NCBI GenBank assembly: GCA_003150035.1 | Contig: QALR01000015.1 | Span: forward strand, 1 to 64,000 | Length of the DNA: 64,000 nucleotides | Source: Clostridiales bacterium | GTDB taxonomy: Bacteria; Bacillota; Clostridia; Oscillospirales; CAG-272 | Direction: 5' to 3' | Shown: positions 52,273-61,020 of the stretch, one piece after another | Position numbering within the stretch: the first letter of the stretch is position 1 | How the letters are laid out: each line of letters starts with the position of its first letter | Translations under genes and position numbers: made by a program | Notes under the pieces: generated by a model | What the model was told of the DNA's origin: nothing | Databases searched by the model: none | What the model saw: only the letters and a program-made list of their open reading frames with translations

Positions 52273-54268
52273 AACGGCTAAGTACGCCGGCTTCTGCTTT
52301 GGTGTAAAACGCGCCGTTGACACGGTATTTGCCTGTGCGGATTCCCGGCCGGATGCCGCTATCTACACCGTTGGAGAGCTGATTCACAATCCGACCGTCA
52401 TACGGCGGCTTTCCGAAATGGGCGTTCATACGATAGAGGAGGCGGAAATAGACGCTATGCTTGGGAGCGCCCCGCCCCGTTCAGTTTTTGTTATCCGGAC
52501 GCACGGCGTTCCCCGCCTTGTAAAAGAAAAGCTTATGTGCTTTACCCAGAACCATCCCGAAGCGGAAATCCTGGATATGACCTGCCCTTTTGTCGCTAAA
52601 ATCTATCATATTATGGAGAAACATACCGGAGAGGATACCTTCACCATACTGCTTGGAGACGCGCGCCATCCGGAAATCATCGGAATTTCTAGCTATATCA
52701 AAGGCGCATACCGGGTATACGCAAATTTTGATGAAATGAAATCCGCTTTCGATTGTGAAGAATTACATGAATTTGAATCTAAACGGATAATTTTGGCTTC
52801 TCAAACAACACATCATTTGTCGGATTATCAAAAAACAAAAAAATTTCTTGAAAACCTATATACAAACGGTTTATTTTTTGATACAATATGTAATGTTACG
52901 GAAACGCGGCAAATCGAGGTCGACAAGCTATCGCATGAATGCGATGCCATGTTGGTTGTCGGCAGTCAAAAAAGCTCCAATACAAAAAAGCTCTTCGAGA
53001 TCAGCCGGAAAAATTGTCCTTCGACCTATCTTGTCGAATCAGCCGCCGATATTCCGGGAAACATAAAAGCGATGACCGGCACCATCGGCATCGCGGCCGG
53101 CGCCTCAACGCCCGGCTACATAATAGAGGAGGTACAAAACACCATGAGCGAACAGGAAAACTTCGCACAGCTTCTTGATGAATCTTTCAAATCTTTAAAT
53201 ACAGGAGACACCGTCCGGGGCGTTGTTACCTCGGTTTCCGGCACCGAAGTCCATGTGGATATCGGTCAGAAGGTTACCGGCATTCTCACGCTGGAAAACG
53301 TGACGGATGACCCGCAGGCAAAGCTGGAAGATCTGTTTAAAATCGGCGATGAGGTAGAAGCTATCGCCATCCGCGTCAGCGATCTCGACGGAATCGCTAT
53401 GCTCTCCAAAAAGAAGATCGACGCAAAGAACAACTGGGAAAAAGTCGTGCAGGCCAAAGAATCCGGAGAGGTTCTGGAGGGAAAAGTGATCGAGGCCGTG
53501 AAGGGCGGCATCATTGTTTATGCGTTGGGTCAAAAGATTTTCATCCCTGCTTCCCAGACGCCCGTTCCGAAAGATGCGGATCTTTCTTCTCTTGTCGGAA
53601 CCACGCAGAAATTTAAAATTATCGATCTCAAAGAACAGCGCCGCCGCGCCGTCGGCTCGATTCGGGTAGTGGCCAGAGAGGAAAGAAAAGCACAGCTTGA
53701 AAAATTCTGGTCCGAAATCGAAGTCGGCAAGCATTACACGGGCAAGGTCAAAAGTCTTACTTCTTACGGCGCGTTCGTTGATCTCGGCGGGATCGATGGG
53801 ATGGTCCACATTTCGGAGCTTTCTTGGCTCAGAGCCGTAAGCCCCAAAGATGTCGTTTCCGTCGGCGATACGCTTGAGGTTTTTGTCAAAGAGTTTGACC
53901 GTGAGAAAAACCGGATTTCTCTCGGTTATAAAACCGAAGAAACCAATCCATGGAAGCTTTTCACAGAAAAGTATCAGGTGGATGATGCCGTCCCCGTCAC
54001 GATCGTTTCTATGATGCCTTTCGGCGCGTTTGCCCAGATCATTCCGGGCGTTGACGGACTCATTCACATTTCGCAGATCGCCGACCGCAAGCTCGCAAGC
54101 CCTTCCGAGGTACTGAAAAAGGGACAGGTTGTGGATGCGAAAATCACCGACATCGATATGGATAATCAGAAGGTAAGCCTTTCGATCCGGGCGCTTCTTG
54201 GCAAGGATACGGGGGACGCAACAGAAGAAGACATCGCCGCTTATACGGCCGGCGAGCAGGCGGAATAA
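52256..54268 (+). CDS. ispH: Fusion of IspH (HMBPP reductase) and ribosomal protein S1-like domains
   Basis: This 670-residue bifunctional protein has IspH at residues 1-290, with the [4Fe-4S] cysteines in AGFCFGVKRA (Cys14), DMTCPFVAKI and DTICNVTETR. Four S1 RNA-binding repeats follow, for example GDTVRGVVTSVSGTEVHVDI, GKHYTGKVKSLTSYGAFVDL and DAVPVTIVSMMPFGAFAQII. IspH makes the isoprenoid precursors of the MEP pathway; the S1 part binds mRNA or ribosomes. AAGGAGG precedes the ATG at 52256. A strikingly A+T-rich patch (about 52740-52905) interrupts the otherwise balanced composition. Confidence 0.95.
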   Translation: MSKIIKTAKYAGFCFGVKRAVDTVFACADSRPDAAIYTVGELIHNPTVIRRLSEMGVHTIEEAEIDAMLGSAPPRSVFVIRTHGVPRLVKEKLMCFTQNHPEAEILDMTCPFVAKIYHIMEKHTGEDTFTILLGDARHPEIIGISSYIKGAYRVYANFDEMKSAFDCEELHEFESKRIILASQTTHHLSDYQKTKKFLENLYTNGLFFDTICNVTETRQIEVDKLSHECDAMLVVGSQKSSNTKKLFEISRKNCPSTYLVESAADIPGNIKAMTGTIGIAAGASTPGYIIEEVQNTMSEQENFAQLLDESFKSLNTGDTVRGVVTSVSGTEVHVDIGQKVTGILTLENVTDDPQAKLEDLFKIGDEVEAIAIRVSDLDGIAMLSKKKIDAKNNWEKVVQAKESGEVLEGKVIEAVKGGIIVYALGQKIFIPASQTPVPKDADLSSLVGTTQKFKIIDLKEQRRRAVGSIRVVAREERKAQLEKFWSEIEVGKHYTGKVKSLTSYGAFVDLGGIDGMVHISELSWLRAVSPKDVVSVGDTLEVFVKEFDREKNRISLGYKTEETNPWKLFTEKYQVDDAVPVTIVSMMPFGAFAQIIPGVDGLIHISQIADRKLASPSEVLKKGQVVDAKITDIDMDNQKVSLSIRALLGKDTGDATEEDIAAYTAGEQAE

Positions 54269-54290
54269 GCCGCAGAAAACCAGCACTTTT

Positions 54291-54331
54291 AAGAGACAAG
54301 GTGGAAATTTCACCTTGTCTCTTTTATTTTA
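54291..54331 (+). terminator. Terminator of the ABC-F to ispH-rpsA operon
   Basis: AGAGACAAGGTG (54292-54303) pairs with CACCTTGTCTCT (54311-54322) around a seven-base loop, followed by a T-rich run. Confidence 0.92.
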
Positions 54332-54341
54332 TGATTCTGTA

Positions 54342-54370
54342 TTGACAAAATTGGCATTACATGATATGAT
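54342..54370 (+). promoter_or_regulatory. Promoter of the small lipoprotein gene
   Basis: TTGACA (54342-54347) and TATGAT (54365-54370) are separated by 17 bases, about 50 bases before the start codon. Confidence 0.82.
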
Positions 54371-54419
54371 GAGTGATAGAATTCATCTTTTATTTTCATT
54401 TATATCTCGGAGGTATATC

Positions 54420-54914
54420 ATGAAACGCATACTGAGCGCAGCACTTGTTCTCACACTTCTCTGCTCTTGCCTTCTTTGCGGATGCAGTTTATTTCAAGCA
54501 TCGCCCAAAACATTTACCAAATCGGGCATGAGCATCACACTCACCGACGACTTTACGGAACGGGATTATGTAAGCTACACCGCGGTCTACGACTCTCAGT
54601 ACGTCGCCATCTTCGCCATAAAAGAAGAATTTTCCCTGTTTGACGGCACTGCATTAGGAGAAAATTCCACCACCGAGGACTATGCGAATGTCGTCATCGA
54701 GGGATATGAACTCGATGCTGAACCGGAGGAAATCGACGGTATGACAACATTCCGTTATGACGCCGAAAGCAACGGTGACACCTACACCTACCTTGCTGTC
54801 ATCTATAAGAGCGATGATGCCTTTTGGATGATACAGTTTGCCACGAAAGCCGATAATTTCGAGGAGCAGGAGGACAATATTTTAACTTACGCCAAATCGG
54901 TTGCCTTTGAATAA
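54420..54914 (+). CDS. Small lipoprotein of unknown function
   Basis: This 164-residue protein has a lipoprotein signal (MKRILSAALVLTLLCSC, then lipobox LLCGC). The mature domain starts KTFTKSGMSITLTDDFTERD and looks like a small alpha-beta domain (about 130 residues) often annotated only as a hypothetical lipoprotein; the C-terminal half shows YAVIYKSDDAFWMIQFATKA-like strands (here YLAVIYKSDDAFWMIQF). CGGAGG precedes the ATG. It has its own promoter and terminator between the isoprenoid operon and the dcw cluster. Confidence 0.78.
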   Translation: MKRILSAALVLTLLCSCLLCGCSLFQASPKTFTKSGMSITLTDDFTERDYVSYTAVYDSQYVAIFAIKEEFSLFDGTALGENSTTEDYANVVIEGYELDAEPEEIDGMTTFRYDAESNGDTYTYLAVIYKSDDAFWMIQFATKADNFEEQEDNILTYAKSVAFE

Positions 54915-54953
54915 CAAAGCAACATAATATTTTCTCCCCTCTTGTGTTTTTCA

Positions 54954-54992
54954 GCGGGGCATATCTTTTCGGGATATGCCCCGTTTCTTTAT
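54954..54992 (+). terminator. Terminator of the small lipoprotein gene
   Basis: CGGGGCATATC (54955-54965) pairs with GATATGCCCCG (54973-54983), followed by TTTCTTTATTTT. Confidence 0.92.
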
Positions 54993-55102
54993 TTTAAATT
55001 CGATCGCCCGCCACGCCGAAACGCGCCTCTTCATTTGTGAAAATTTGGTCAAAAAAGCATGAATAAAATTTGAAAAAAATACGTTTTTTTCCGAAAAAGC
55101 TA

Positions 55103-55131
55103 TTGCATTTTGCTCTGTGTTCCTTTATAAT
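55103..55131 (+). promoter_or_regulatory. dcw-cluster promoter upstream of mraZ
   Basis: TTGCAT (55103-55108) and TATAAT (55126-55131) are separated by 17 bases. Transcription would start next to the MraZ boxes at 55142-55165. Confidence 0.82.
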
Positions 55132-55141
55132 GATAGTACAA

Positions 55142-55197
55142 GTGGTTAATTGTGGTGGAAAGTGGAGGTTTTCCACAGTTTCCACGGAGTTTTCCAC
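55142..55197 (+). promoter_or_regulatory. MraZ operator: three 10-bp-spaced GTGG boxes and an inverted set
   Basis: GTGG occurs at 55142, 55152 and 55162, exactly ten bases apart, and its complement CCAC at 55173, 55182 and 55194. Repeated TGG-type boxes on one helical turn are the known binding pattern of the ring-shaped MraZ repressor. The position just after the -10 box suggests autorepression of the cluster. Confidence 0.8.
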
Positions 55198-55231
55198 AAT
55201 CGTATTCCCTGTCAGAAAGGACGGTGAAATT

Positions 55232-55651
55232 ATGTTTCTCGGTCAGTATGCGCATACCGTAGACGCCAAAGGCCGCGTTTTTGTCCCGGCAAAATACCGC
55301 GAAGAGCTCGGCGACACGTTTGTGATTACGCGCGGGACCGCAAAATGTATCACCGTCTATCCGATGGCGGAATGGGAAAAATTCACCGCTAAAATCGAAG
55401 AGCTGCCGCAGGCACAGGCCGTAAAAATCCGGCGTTTCATCTTCGGGAACGCATCGGACGTCACGGTGGATGCACAAGGCCGCATCAACATCGTGCAAAA
55501 CCTGCGGGACTATGCCGGAATTGACAAAAACGCCGTGATTCTTGGGCTTGGTTCTTATCTGGAAATCTGGTCCGAGGAGGCTTGGAAAACGGAAAGCGAG
55601 CTAGAAAGCTCCGAGGAAATCGAGGACCTCATGGTCGCGCTCGGCTGTTAA
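55232..55651 (+). CDS. mraZ: MraZ transcriptional regulator of the dcw cluster
   Basis: This 139-residue protein contains two AbrB-like MraZ repeats: [20 protein letters not shown] at the N-terminus and [20 protein letters not shown] near residue 80. The conserved DAKGR and DAQGR motifs form the DNA-binding loops. The ATG at 55232 is preceded by GAAAGGA. MraZ assembles into ring oligomers that bind repeated boxes upstream of its own gene, which are visible here. Confidence 0.95.
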   Translation: MFLGQYAHTVDAKGRVFVPAKYREELGDTFVITRGTAKCITVYPMAEWEKFTAKIEELPQAQAVKIRRFIFGNASDVTVDAQGRINIVQNLRDYAGIDKNAVILGLGSYLEIWSEEAWKTESELESSEEIEDLMVALGC

Positions 55652-55665
55652 TCCGGAGGAACAAA

Positions 55666-56610
55666 ATGAGCGACAACTATTCTCATACCTCCGTTCTGCT
55701 CTCCGAGGCAGTCGAAGCGTTGGACATCAAGCCCCACGGCATCTATGTGGACTGTACGCTCGGCGGCGGCGGTCATGCAGAGGAAATTGCAAGGCGGCTC
55801 GAGGGCGGGCTTCTCATCGGTATCGATCAGGACGAGGCGGCCATTCGAACCTCCGAATCAAGGCTTGCGGAATATCGGGACAGGCTCCGGCTCGTCAAGG
55901 ATAATTTCTCCCATATAGACGAGGTTCTGAACGCACTCGGAATTTGCCGCATCGACGGCGCGCTGCTCGACCTTGGCGTTTCCTCCTATCAGCTTGACAC
56001 GCCGGAGCGAGGCTTTTCCTACAACACCTGCGCGCCGCTCGACATGAGGATGAATACGGACGCGCCGCTTTCTGCCTATGACGTGGTCAACACCTATTCG
56101 GAAGATGAGCTGCGCCGCATCCTTTTTGATTACGGCGAAGAGCCCGGTGCAGGACGTATTGCCGCCGCCATTGTAAAAGCAAGAGAGACACATCCTATCG
56201 AGACGACCGGAGAGCTAGTAGAAATCATCAAAAGCGTCACGCCCAAAAAGCTTCTCGCTGTCGGACATCATCCGGCAAAGAAAACGTTTCAAGCCATTCG
56301 CATTGAAGTCAACGGGGAGCTTTCCGTCCTGGAGCCGACGCTTTCCAAAATCACAGAACGCTTAAATCCCGGCGGCAGGCTCGCGGTCATTACTTTTCAT
56401 TCTTTGGAGGATAGGCAGGTCAAGCGCACATTTGCGGAGCTTTCAGCAGGCTGCATCTGTCCGCCGTCCTACCCCGTCTGTATATGCGGCAAAAAGCCAA
56501 AAATCAAAATTCTTACAAAAAAGCCGATTCTTCCGAGCGAAGAAGAATTGGCAGCGAACCATCGGTCACACAGCGCAAAGCTGCGGGTCGCGGAAAAGCT
56601 AGAGGGATAA
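55666..56610 (+). CDS. rsmH: 16S rRNA (cytosine1402-N4)-methyltransferase
   Basis: This 314-residue enzyme methylates C1402 in the ribosomal P site. The SAM-binding motif is [16 protein letters not shown], followed by [17 protein letters not shown] and the late [11 protein letters not shown]. It is the standard second gene of the dcw cluster, 14 bases after mraZ, with CCGGAGGA before the ATG at 55666. Confidence 0.95.
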   Translation: MSDNYSHTSVLLSEAVEALDIKPHGIYVDCTLGGGGHAEEIARRLEGGLLIGIDQDEAAIRTSESRLAEYRDRLRLVKDNFSHIDEVLNALGICRIDGALLDLGVSSYQLDTPERGFSYNTCAPLDMRMNTDAPLSAYDVVNTYSEDELRRILFDYGEEPGAGRIAAAIVKARETHPIETTGELVEIIKSVTPKKLLAVGHHPAKKTFQAIRIEVNGELSVLEPTLSKITERLNPGGRLAVITFHSLEDRQVKRTFAELSAGCICPPSYPVCICGKKPKIKILTKKPILPSEEELAANHRSHSAKLRVAEKLEG

Positions 56611-56614
56611 GAAC

Positions 56615-57016
56615 ATGAAATCCGGAAGTGCGCCAAAACAAAAGGGGCAGAACGCCCTCCTCGTTTTGCTGCGAGATATTTTTACCGGCGGAAAGGGCTA
56701 TCGTACGATAAAGGGCGACAAAACGCCGTTCCCCACGACGATCGTGCTCTGTGCCGCCGCGGTAACCGTATTGTTTCTCGCCTTGGTGTTCGCTCTCATC
56801 CGGGTATCCGCCATATCGGCCGAAATCGCGGATATGAAAAAAGAGATTGTCGGGCTCGCCTCCGAGGAAGATACTCTGCAGGGTGAACTCAATCGTAAAT
56901 ATTCTTTTGAAGAAATCGAGAACACGGCAGGGGAACTCGGGCTTTCCAACGAGGGTGGGCAGACAATCATATTAGACGACACCATCCAGGAAACAGCAGA
57001 GCAAACCGAGTCATAG
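56615..57016 (+). CDS. ftsL: FtsL-like septum-formation protein
   Basis: This 133-residue bitopic protein has a cytoplasmic basic region, one membrane helix (TTIVLCAAAVTVLFLALVFA, about 41-63) and an extracytoplasmic coiled coil (ISAEIADMKKEIVGLASEED). The size, topology and position between rsmH and the PASTA penicillin-binding protein gene identify it as the FtsL equivalent; the sequence itself is poorly conserved. FtsL joins the DivIB/DivIC complex that activates septal wall synthesis. Confidence 0.75.
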   Translation: MKSGSAPKQKGQNALLVLLRDIFTGGKGYRTIKGDKTPFPTTIVLCAAAVTVLFLALVFALIRVSAISAEIADMKKEIVGLASEEDTLQGELNRKYSFEEIENTAGELGLSNEGGQTIILDDTIQETAEQTES

Positions 57017-57228
57017 CTTAACCCAAGACAGAATCTATTCAAGTTTTTTGAATACAAAAACTAAGAAATTCGCTGATTTTTTCAATTTCATGAGGAAAAA
57101 AGCATAAAATTTCCGCAAAAAAATATAATGAATTACCGGCGTAAGGGAAATAACGCAGGAAAAGAGCGCCGCTTTCCTTACGATCGACGGAAAAAGTTAC
57201 TATTCGGGCGAAAGGAATCGAGCCATTT

Positions 57229-59490
57229 ATGCAAAAAGGCAAAGAATTCGGTTCATCCAAACCAAGCTCGATCATCGGCAGGCCGTCTCGCACTATCCGT
57301 GTGAGGTCTTTCGTACTTTTTTCCGTGTGTACATTTTTTGCCGCCATTATCATCGGCAGACTTTTTTATCTGCAAATCATAAAACACGGGGATTACAGAC
57401 GGCTCGTGCTCGAGCAAATGGTTTATGAAACCACCATCACCGCGAAGCGGGGACAAATCACGGACAGAAACGGTGTCGTGCTCGCCGCCAATTATACGAC
57501 TGAGCGTATTTTTATCGATCCGCACGTTATGGAGGACGACGCAGAACGCCGGCTTGTAGCCGAGGGTCTTTCAGAAATTCTGGACGTCGATTATGATTTT
57601 GTTTACGGAGAAGCACAGAAAACACAGTACCGCGATAGAACCATCAAAAGAAACGTGGAAAAGGAAACGGCAGACGAGGTGCGGCAATTTATTATTGACA
57701 ATGACCTTTCCTCGATCCACCTTGTGGAAACTACGAGCCGGGTTTATCCTTTCGGGACACTGGCCTCTCATGTCATCGGCTTCTGCGGCGCAGACGGCGG
57801 GCGATATGGATTGGAATATCAATATGATACCGCTCTGTCCGGCACCTCCGGCAAAATCCTCTCCGCAAAAGATGGCACCGGCGGTTCTATGCCATACAAT
57901 TATGAAACTTACATCGATGCCGAAAACGGCGCCAATCTTGTCACTACGATTGATTACAAAATCCAAAGCTTCCTCGAAAAATATTTGGAGGAGGCAGCCA
58001 TTGAATCCGGCTGTGAGGCACGTGCCTGCGGCATTGTGATGGATCCTAGCACGGGCGAGATTTACGCCATGGCGACTTATCCTTATTTTGATCTCAACGA
58101 TCCATACACGCTCCCGGATTATTACGACGACGCACTTGTCAGCTATGCCGCGGAATATGGCGAGGACTCCGAGGAATATCAAAAATACGCATCCAACTTG
58201 ATGTTTTCTATGTGGAACAACAAGTGTCTGACAGAAACCTACGAGCCGGGTTCCACCTCCAAGATTTTCACGACCTCTATGGCTCTGGAGGAAAATCTTA
58301 CCACCGTGACAGAACGCTTTACCTGTACCGGCTCCTATATGGTAAGCGGTTGGTCCCGTCCAATTCGCTGTCATAAAACCACGGGGCATGGTGTGCTGAC
58401 CTTCGCCGAAGGACTGCAGCAATCCTGCAACCCCGTCATGATGAGGCTTGCGGAACGCATCGGGATTTCTACCTTCTGCCATTACTTTTCCTCTTTCGGA
58501 CTTGACTCCAAAACAGGGATTGATCTCCCCGGAGAGGCCGGATCTATTTATACCAAAGAAGAGGATATGACGGGTGTAGACCTTGCTGTTTATTCCTTTG
58601 GTCAGCGTTATAACGTAACGGCGCTCCAACAGATTACGGCAGTCGCCGCCGTCGCGAACGGAGGGACTCTGGTCACCCCCCATGTGGTTAAGGAAATTGT
58701 CGACGATGACGGCAACGTACTCGCATCCTTTGGCACGAACGTTGTGCGTCAGGTCATCAGCGAGGAGACCGCCGCCACCATCAGTCAAATTCTCGAAGAA
58801 GGCGTATCCGGAAACGGAGGTGCAAAAAACGCCTATGTCAAAGGCTACTCCGTAGCGGCAAAAACCGGTACCTCCGAAAAAGGAACTGGCAACAACAAGA
58901 GAATTGCTTCTACCGTCGCTTACGCGCCTGCGGATGATCCCCAGGTCGTCTGCATCATCATCGTAGACGAACCGACCATCGGCTCCATTTACGGAAGCAC
59001 AGTCGCGGCGCCTTATGTATCCAAGCTGCTTGCCGATGTCCTTCCCTATCTTGGAATCGAGCCGGAATACACCGAGGCAGAGCTTGCCACGATGGAAATG
59101 GATCTTCCGAACTTCCGCGGCATGTCGCTTGACGAGGCTATCAGCCGCTTAAATTCCTCGGGACTTTCTTACGAGATTGTCGGAGATGGAACTAGCGTTA
59201 TCAGTCAGGTTCCGACATCTGGCAGCACGCTTTCCAAGGAAAACGGAAAAGTCATTCTCTATACCAGCGACACCGCCGCCGAAAAAACGGCTGTGGTTCC
59301 CAATATTATTGGAAAAACTGCCGCACAGGCAAACAAAGCCTTAACAGATGCCGGCTTCAACATCCATCTGACAGGAGCGACCGGCGGCACAGGAGCCGTC
59401 GCGGTCAGTCAGTCTCTCCCCGCCGGAACGATAACATCGAAGGGAACCGTCATCGTCGTGGATTTCCGGCATATGGATACTGCCGATTAG
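57229..59490 (+). CDS. spoVD: PASTA-containing penicillin-binding protein 2 (SpoVD/FtsI type)
   Basis: This 753-residue transpeptidase has one N-terminal membrane helix (about 26-47), a dimerisation domain, and a transpeptidase domain with intact motifs: EPGSTSKIFT (SxxK, Ser342), QSCNPVMM (SxN) and AAKTGTSEKG (KTG). Two PASTA domains follow (MDLPNFRGMSLDEAISRLNS and TAVVPNIIGKTAAQANKALT). PASTA-bearing class B proteins at this locus are SpoVD (spore cortex) or Pbp2B-type division enzymes; the window alone cannot separate them. A 212-base gap precedes it, unusual inside the cluster. Confidence 0.92.
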   Translation: MQKGKEFGSSKPSSIIGRPSRTIRVRSFVLFSVCTFFAAIIIGRLFYLQIIKHGDYRRLVLEQMVYETTITAKRGQITDRNGVVLAANYTTERIFIDPHVMEDDAERRLVAEGLSEILDVDYDFVYGEAQKTQYRDRTIKRNVEKETADEVRQFIIDNDLSSIHLVETTSRVYPFGTLASHVIGFCGADGGRYGLEYQYDTALSGTSGKILSAKDGTGGSMPYNYETYIDAENGANLVTTIDYKIQSFLEKYLEEAAIESGCEARACGIVMDPSTGEIYAMATYPYFDLNDPYTLPDYYDDALVSYAAEYGEDSEEYQKYASNLMFSMWNNKCLTETYEPGSTSKIFTTSMALEENLTTVTERFTCTGSYMVSGWSRPIRCHKTTGHGVLTFAEGLQQSCNPVMMRLAERIGISTFCHYFSSFGLDSKTGIDLPGEAGSIYTKEEDMTGVDLAVYSFGQRYNVTALQQITAVAAVANGGTLVTPHVVKEIVDDDGNVLASFGTNVVRQVISEETAATISQILEEGVSGNGGAKNAYVKGYSVAAKTGTSEKGTGNNKRIASTVAYAPADDPQVVCIIIVDEPTIGSIYGSTVAAPYVSKLLADVLPYLGIEPEYTEAELATMEMDLPNFRGMSLDEAISRLNSSGLSYEIVGDGTSVISQVPTSGSTLSKENGKVILYTSDTAAEKTAVVPNIIGKTAAQANKALTDAGFNIHLTGATGGTGAVAVSQSLPAGTITSKGTVIVVDFRHMDTAD

Positions 59491-59562
59491 CGGCACGCAA
59501 GACAAAAGGAAGTACGCAAAAACCGGACGTTGCATGTAAAAATTTCGTGTTCCGGAGGGCTT

Positions 59563-61011
59563 ATGCGTCTTTCACAAATTCTTTATCCAAATGAAATTCT
59601 CTCCCCCGGCATGAGGGGCGATTTCCACGTCGGCATGCCTTGCCGAGACTCCAGAAACGTCAAACCGGGCGATGTTTTCTTCTGCATAGACGGAGCGACG
59701 GAGGGCGGCCTTTCCTACATGAGAGAAGCAGAGCATGCCGGCGCCCACGCGATTGTCCTGGAAAAGGGCGATATGGCACGGACCCGCGGCATGAGTATCC
59801 CCGTCATCGAGGTTGAAAACGTGCGCGAATCCTATGCGCTCGCATGGAGCCGCGCACTCGGTATGCCGCAGAAATCGCTTCGGCTTTTCGCCGTCACCGG
59901 GACCAACGGAAAAACCTCCGTTTCCTATTTTCTTTCCGAGCTTTTCCGCATGGCAGGATACCGCACCGGGCTTATCGGGACGGTGGAATATTCAGACGGT
60001 GCTCACAGCACCGCTTCCGATTATACAACCCCTCCTCCGGAGGAGCTGTACCCTCTGCTCTTGGAAATGAAAGAAGCCGGCACAAATCTTGTCGTGATGG
60101 AGGCATCGTCCCATGCCATCTCTCAGGCCCGGCTGTTCGGGCTGACCTTTGAAACAGGAATTTTCACCAATCTCTCAAGAGATCACCTGGACTACCACAA
60201 AACCTGGGAAGCGTACAGGGACGCCAAAGCGGGACTTTTCAGAAACAGTCGGAATTCCCTCCTCAATCTTGACGACGATGCGGCACAGTATATGGGATTT
60301 GCAGCAAACGCAGACGTATATTATTACTCGGGAAGCAATCCGAACGCTGAGTTTTTCATGAGTGCCATCCGGTGCACAGCGTCCGGCAGCCATTATCTTC
60401 TCCATACATACGAAGGAGAATGCATACCGGTGGAAGCCCCGCTTATCGGCAGCTTCAACGTCTACAACAGCGCGGCCGCCATCGCGGCGGCAAGACTTGC
60501 CGGACTTCCCGCGCAGATGCTGTCGCAGGCAGCAAAGAAGCTCACAGCTCCACCCGGAAGGCTCGAGAAACTTGCTACCTGCACCGATTTCTCTGTCTTT
60601 ATCGATTATGCACATACGCCGGACGCCTTGGAAAAAGCTCTCCTGGCGCTGCGTCCGATCGCAAAGAAGCTCACCGTGCTGTTCGGTGCCGGCGGAGAAA
60701 GAGATCGGGGAAAACGCCCGGAAATGGGACGCATAGCGGAAGAAAATGCCGATTTTGTCATCGTCACAAGCGACAATCCGCGAAGCGAAGCGCCGGAAGC
60801 CATCATTTCCGACATTACAGACGGTATGAAAAAAGAAAATCATATCTGCATCACCGACAGAAAAGAAGCCATTGAATATGCCGTAACCCATGCGGCGGCG
60901 GGAGAGGTTATCCTGCTTGCCGGCAAAGGACATGAAAATTATATTTGCGATAAAGCCGGGAAACATCATTTTTCCGAACGCGAAATCGTATATCAAATAC
61001 TAAAAGGATAG
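59563..61011 (+). CDS. murE: UDP-MurNAc-tripeptide synthetase, meso-diaminopimelate type
   Basis: This 482-residue ligase adds the third residue to the peptidoglycan stem. The ATP site is VTGTNGKTSVSYFL, the carbamylated-lysine region lies mid-protein, and the specificity motif DNPR (SDNPRSEAPEAI, Asp404) indicates meso-diaminopimelate rather than lysine. The ATG at 59563 is preceded by CGGAGG; an upstream in-frame start at 59530 lacks one. Confidence 0.95.
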   Translation: MRLSQILYPNEILSPGMRGDFHVGMPCRDSRNVKPGDVFFCIDGATEGGLSYMREAEHAGAHAIVLEKGDMARTRGMSIPVIEVENVRESYALAWSRALGMPQKSLRLFAVTGTNGKTSVSYFLSELFRMAGYRTGLIGTVEYSDGAHSTASDYTTPPPEELYPLLLEMKEAGTNLVVMEASSHAISQARLFGLTFETGIFTNLSRDHLDYHKTWEAYRDAKAGLFRNSRNSLLNLDDDAAQYMGFAANADVYYYSGSNPNAEFFMSAIRCTASGSHYLLHTYEGECIPVEAPLIGSFNVYNSAAAIAAARLAGLPAQMLSQAAKKLTAPPGRLEKLATCTDFSVFIDYAHTPDALEKALLALRPIAKKLTVLFGAGGERDRGKRPEMGRIAEENADFVIVTSDNPRSEAPEAIISDITDGMKKENHICITDRKEAIEYAVTHAAAGEVILLAGKGHENYICDKAGKHHFSEREIVYQILKG

Positions 61012-61020
61012 GATAAAAAA

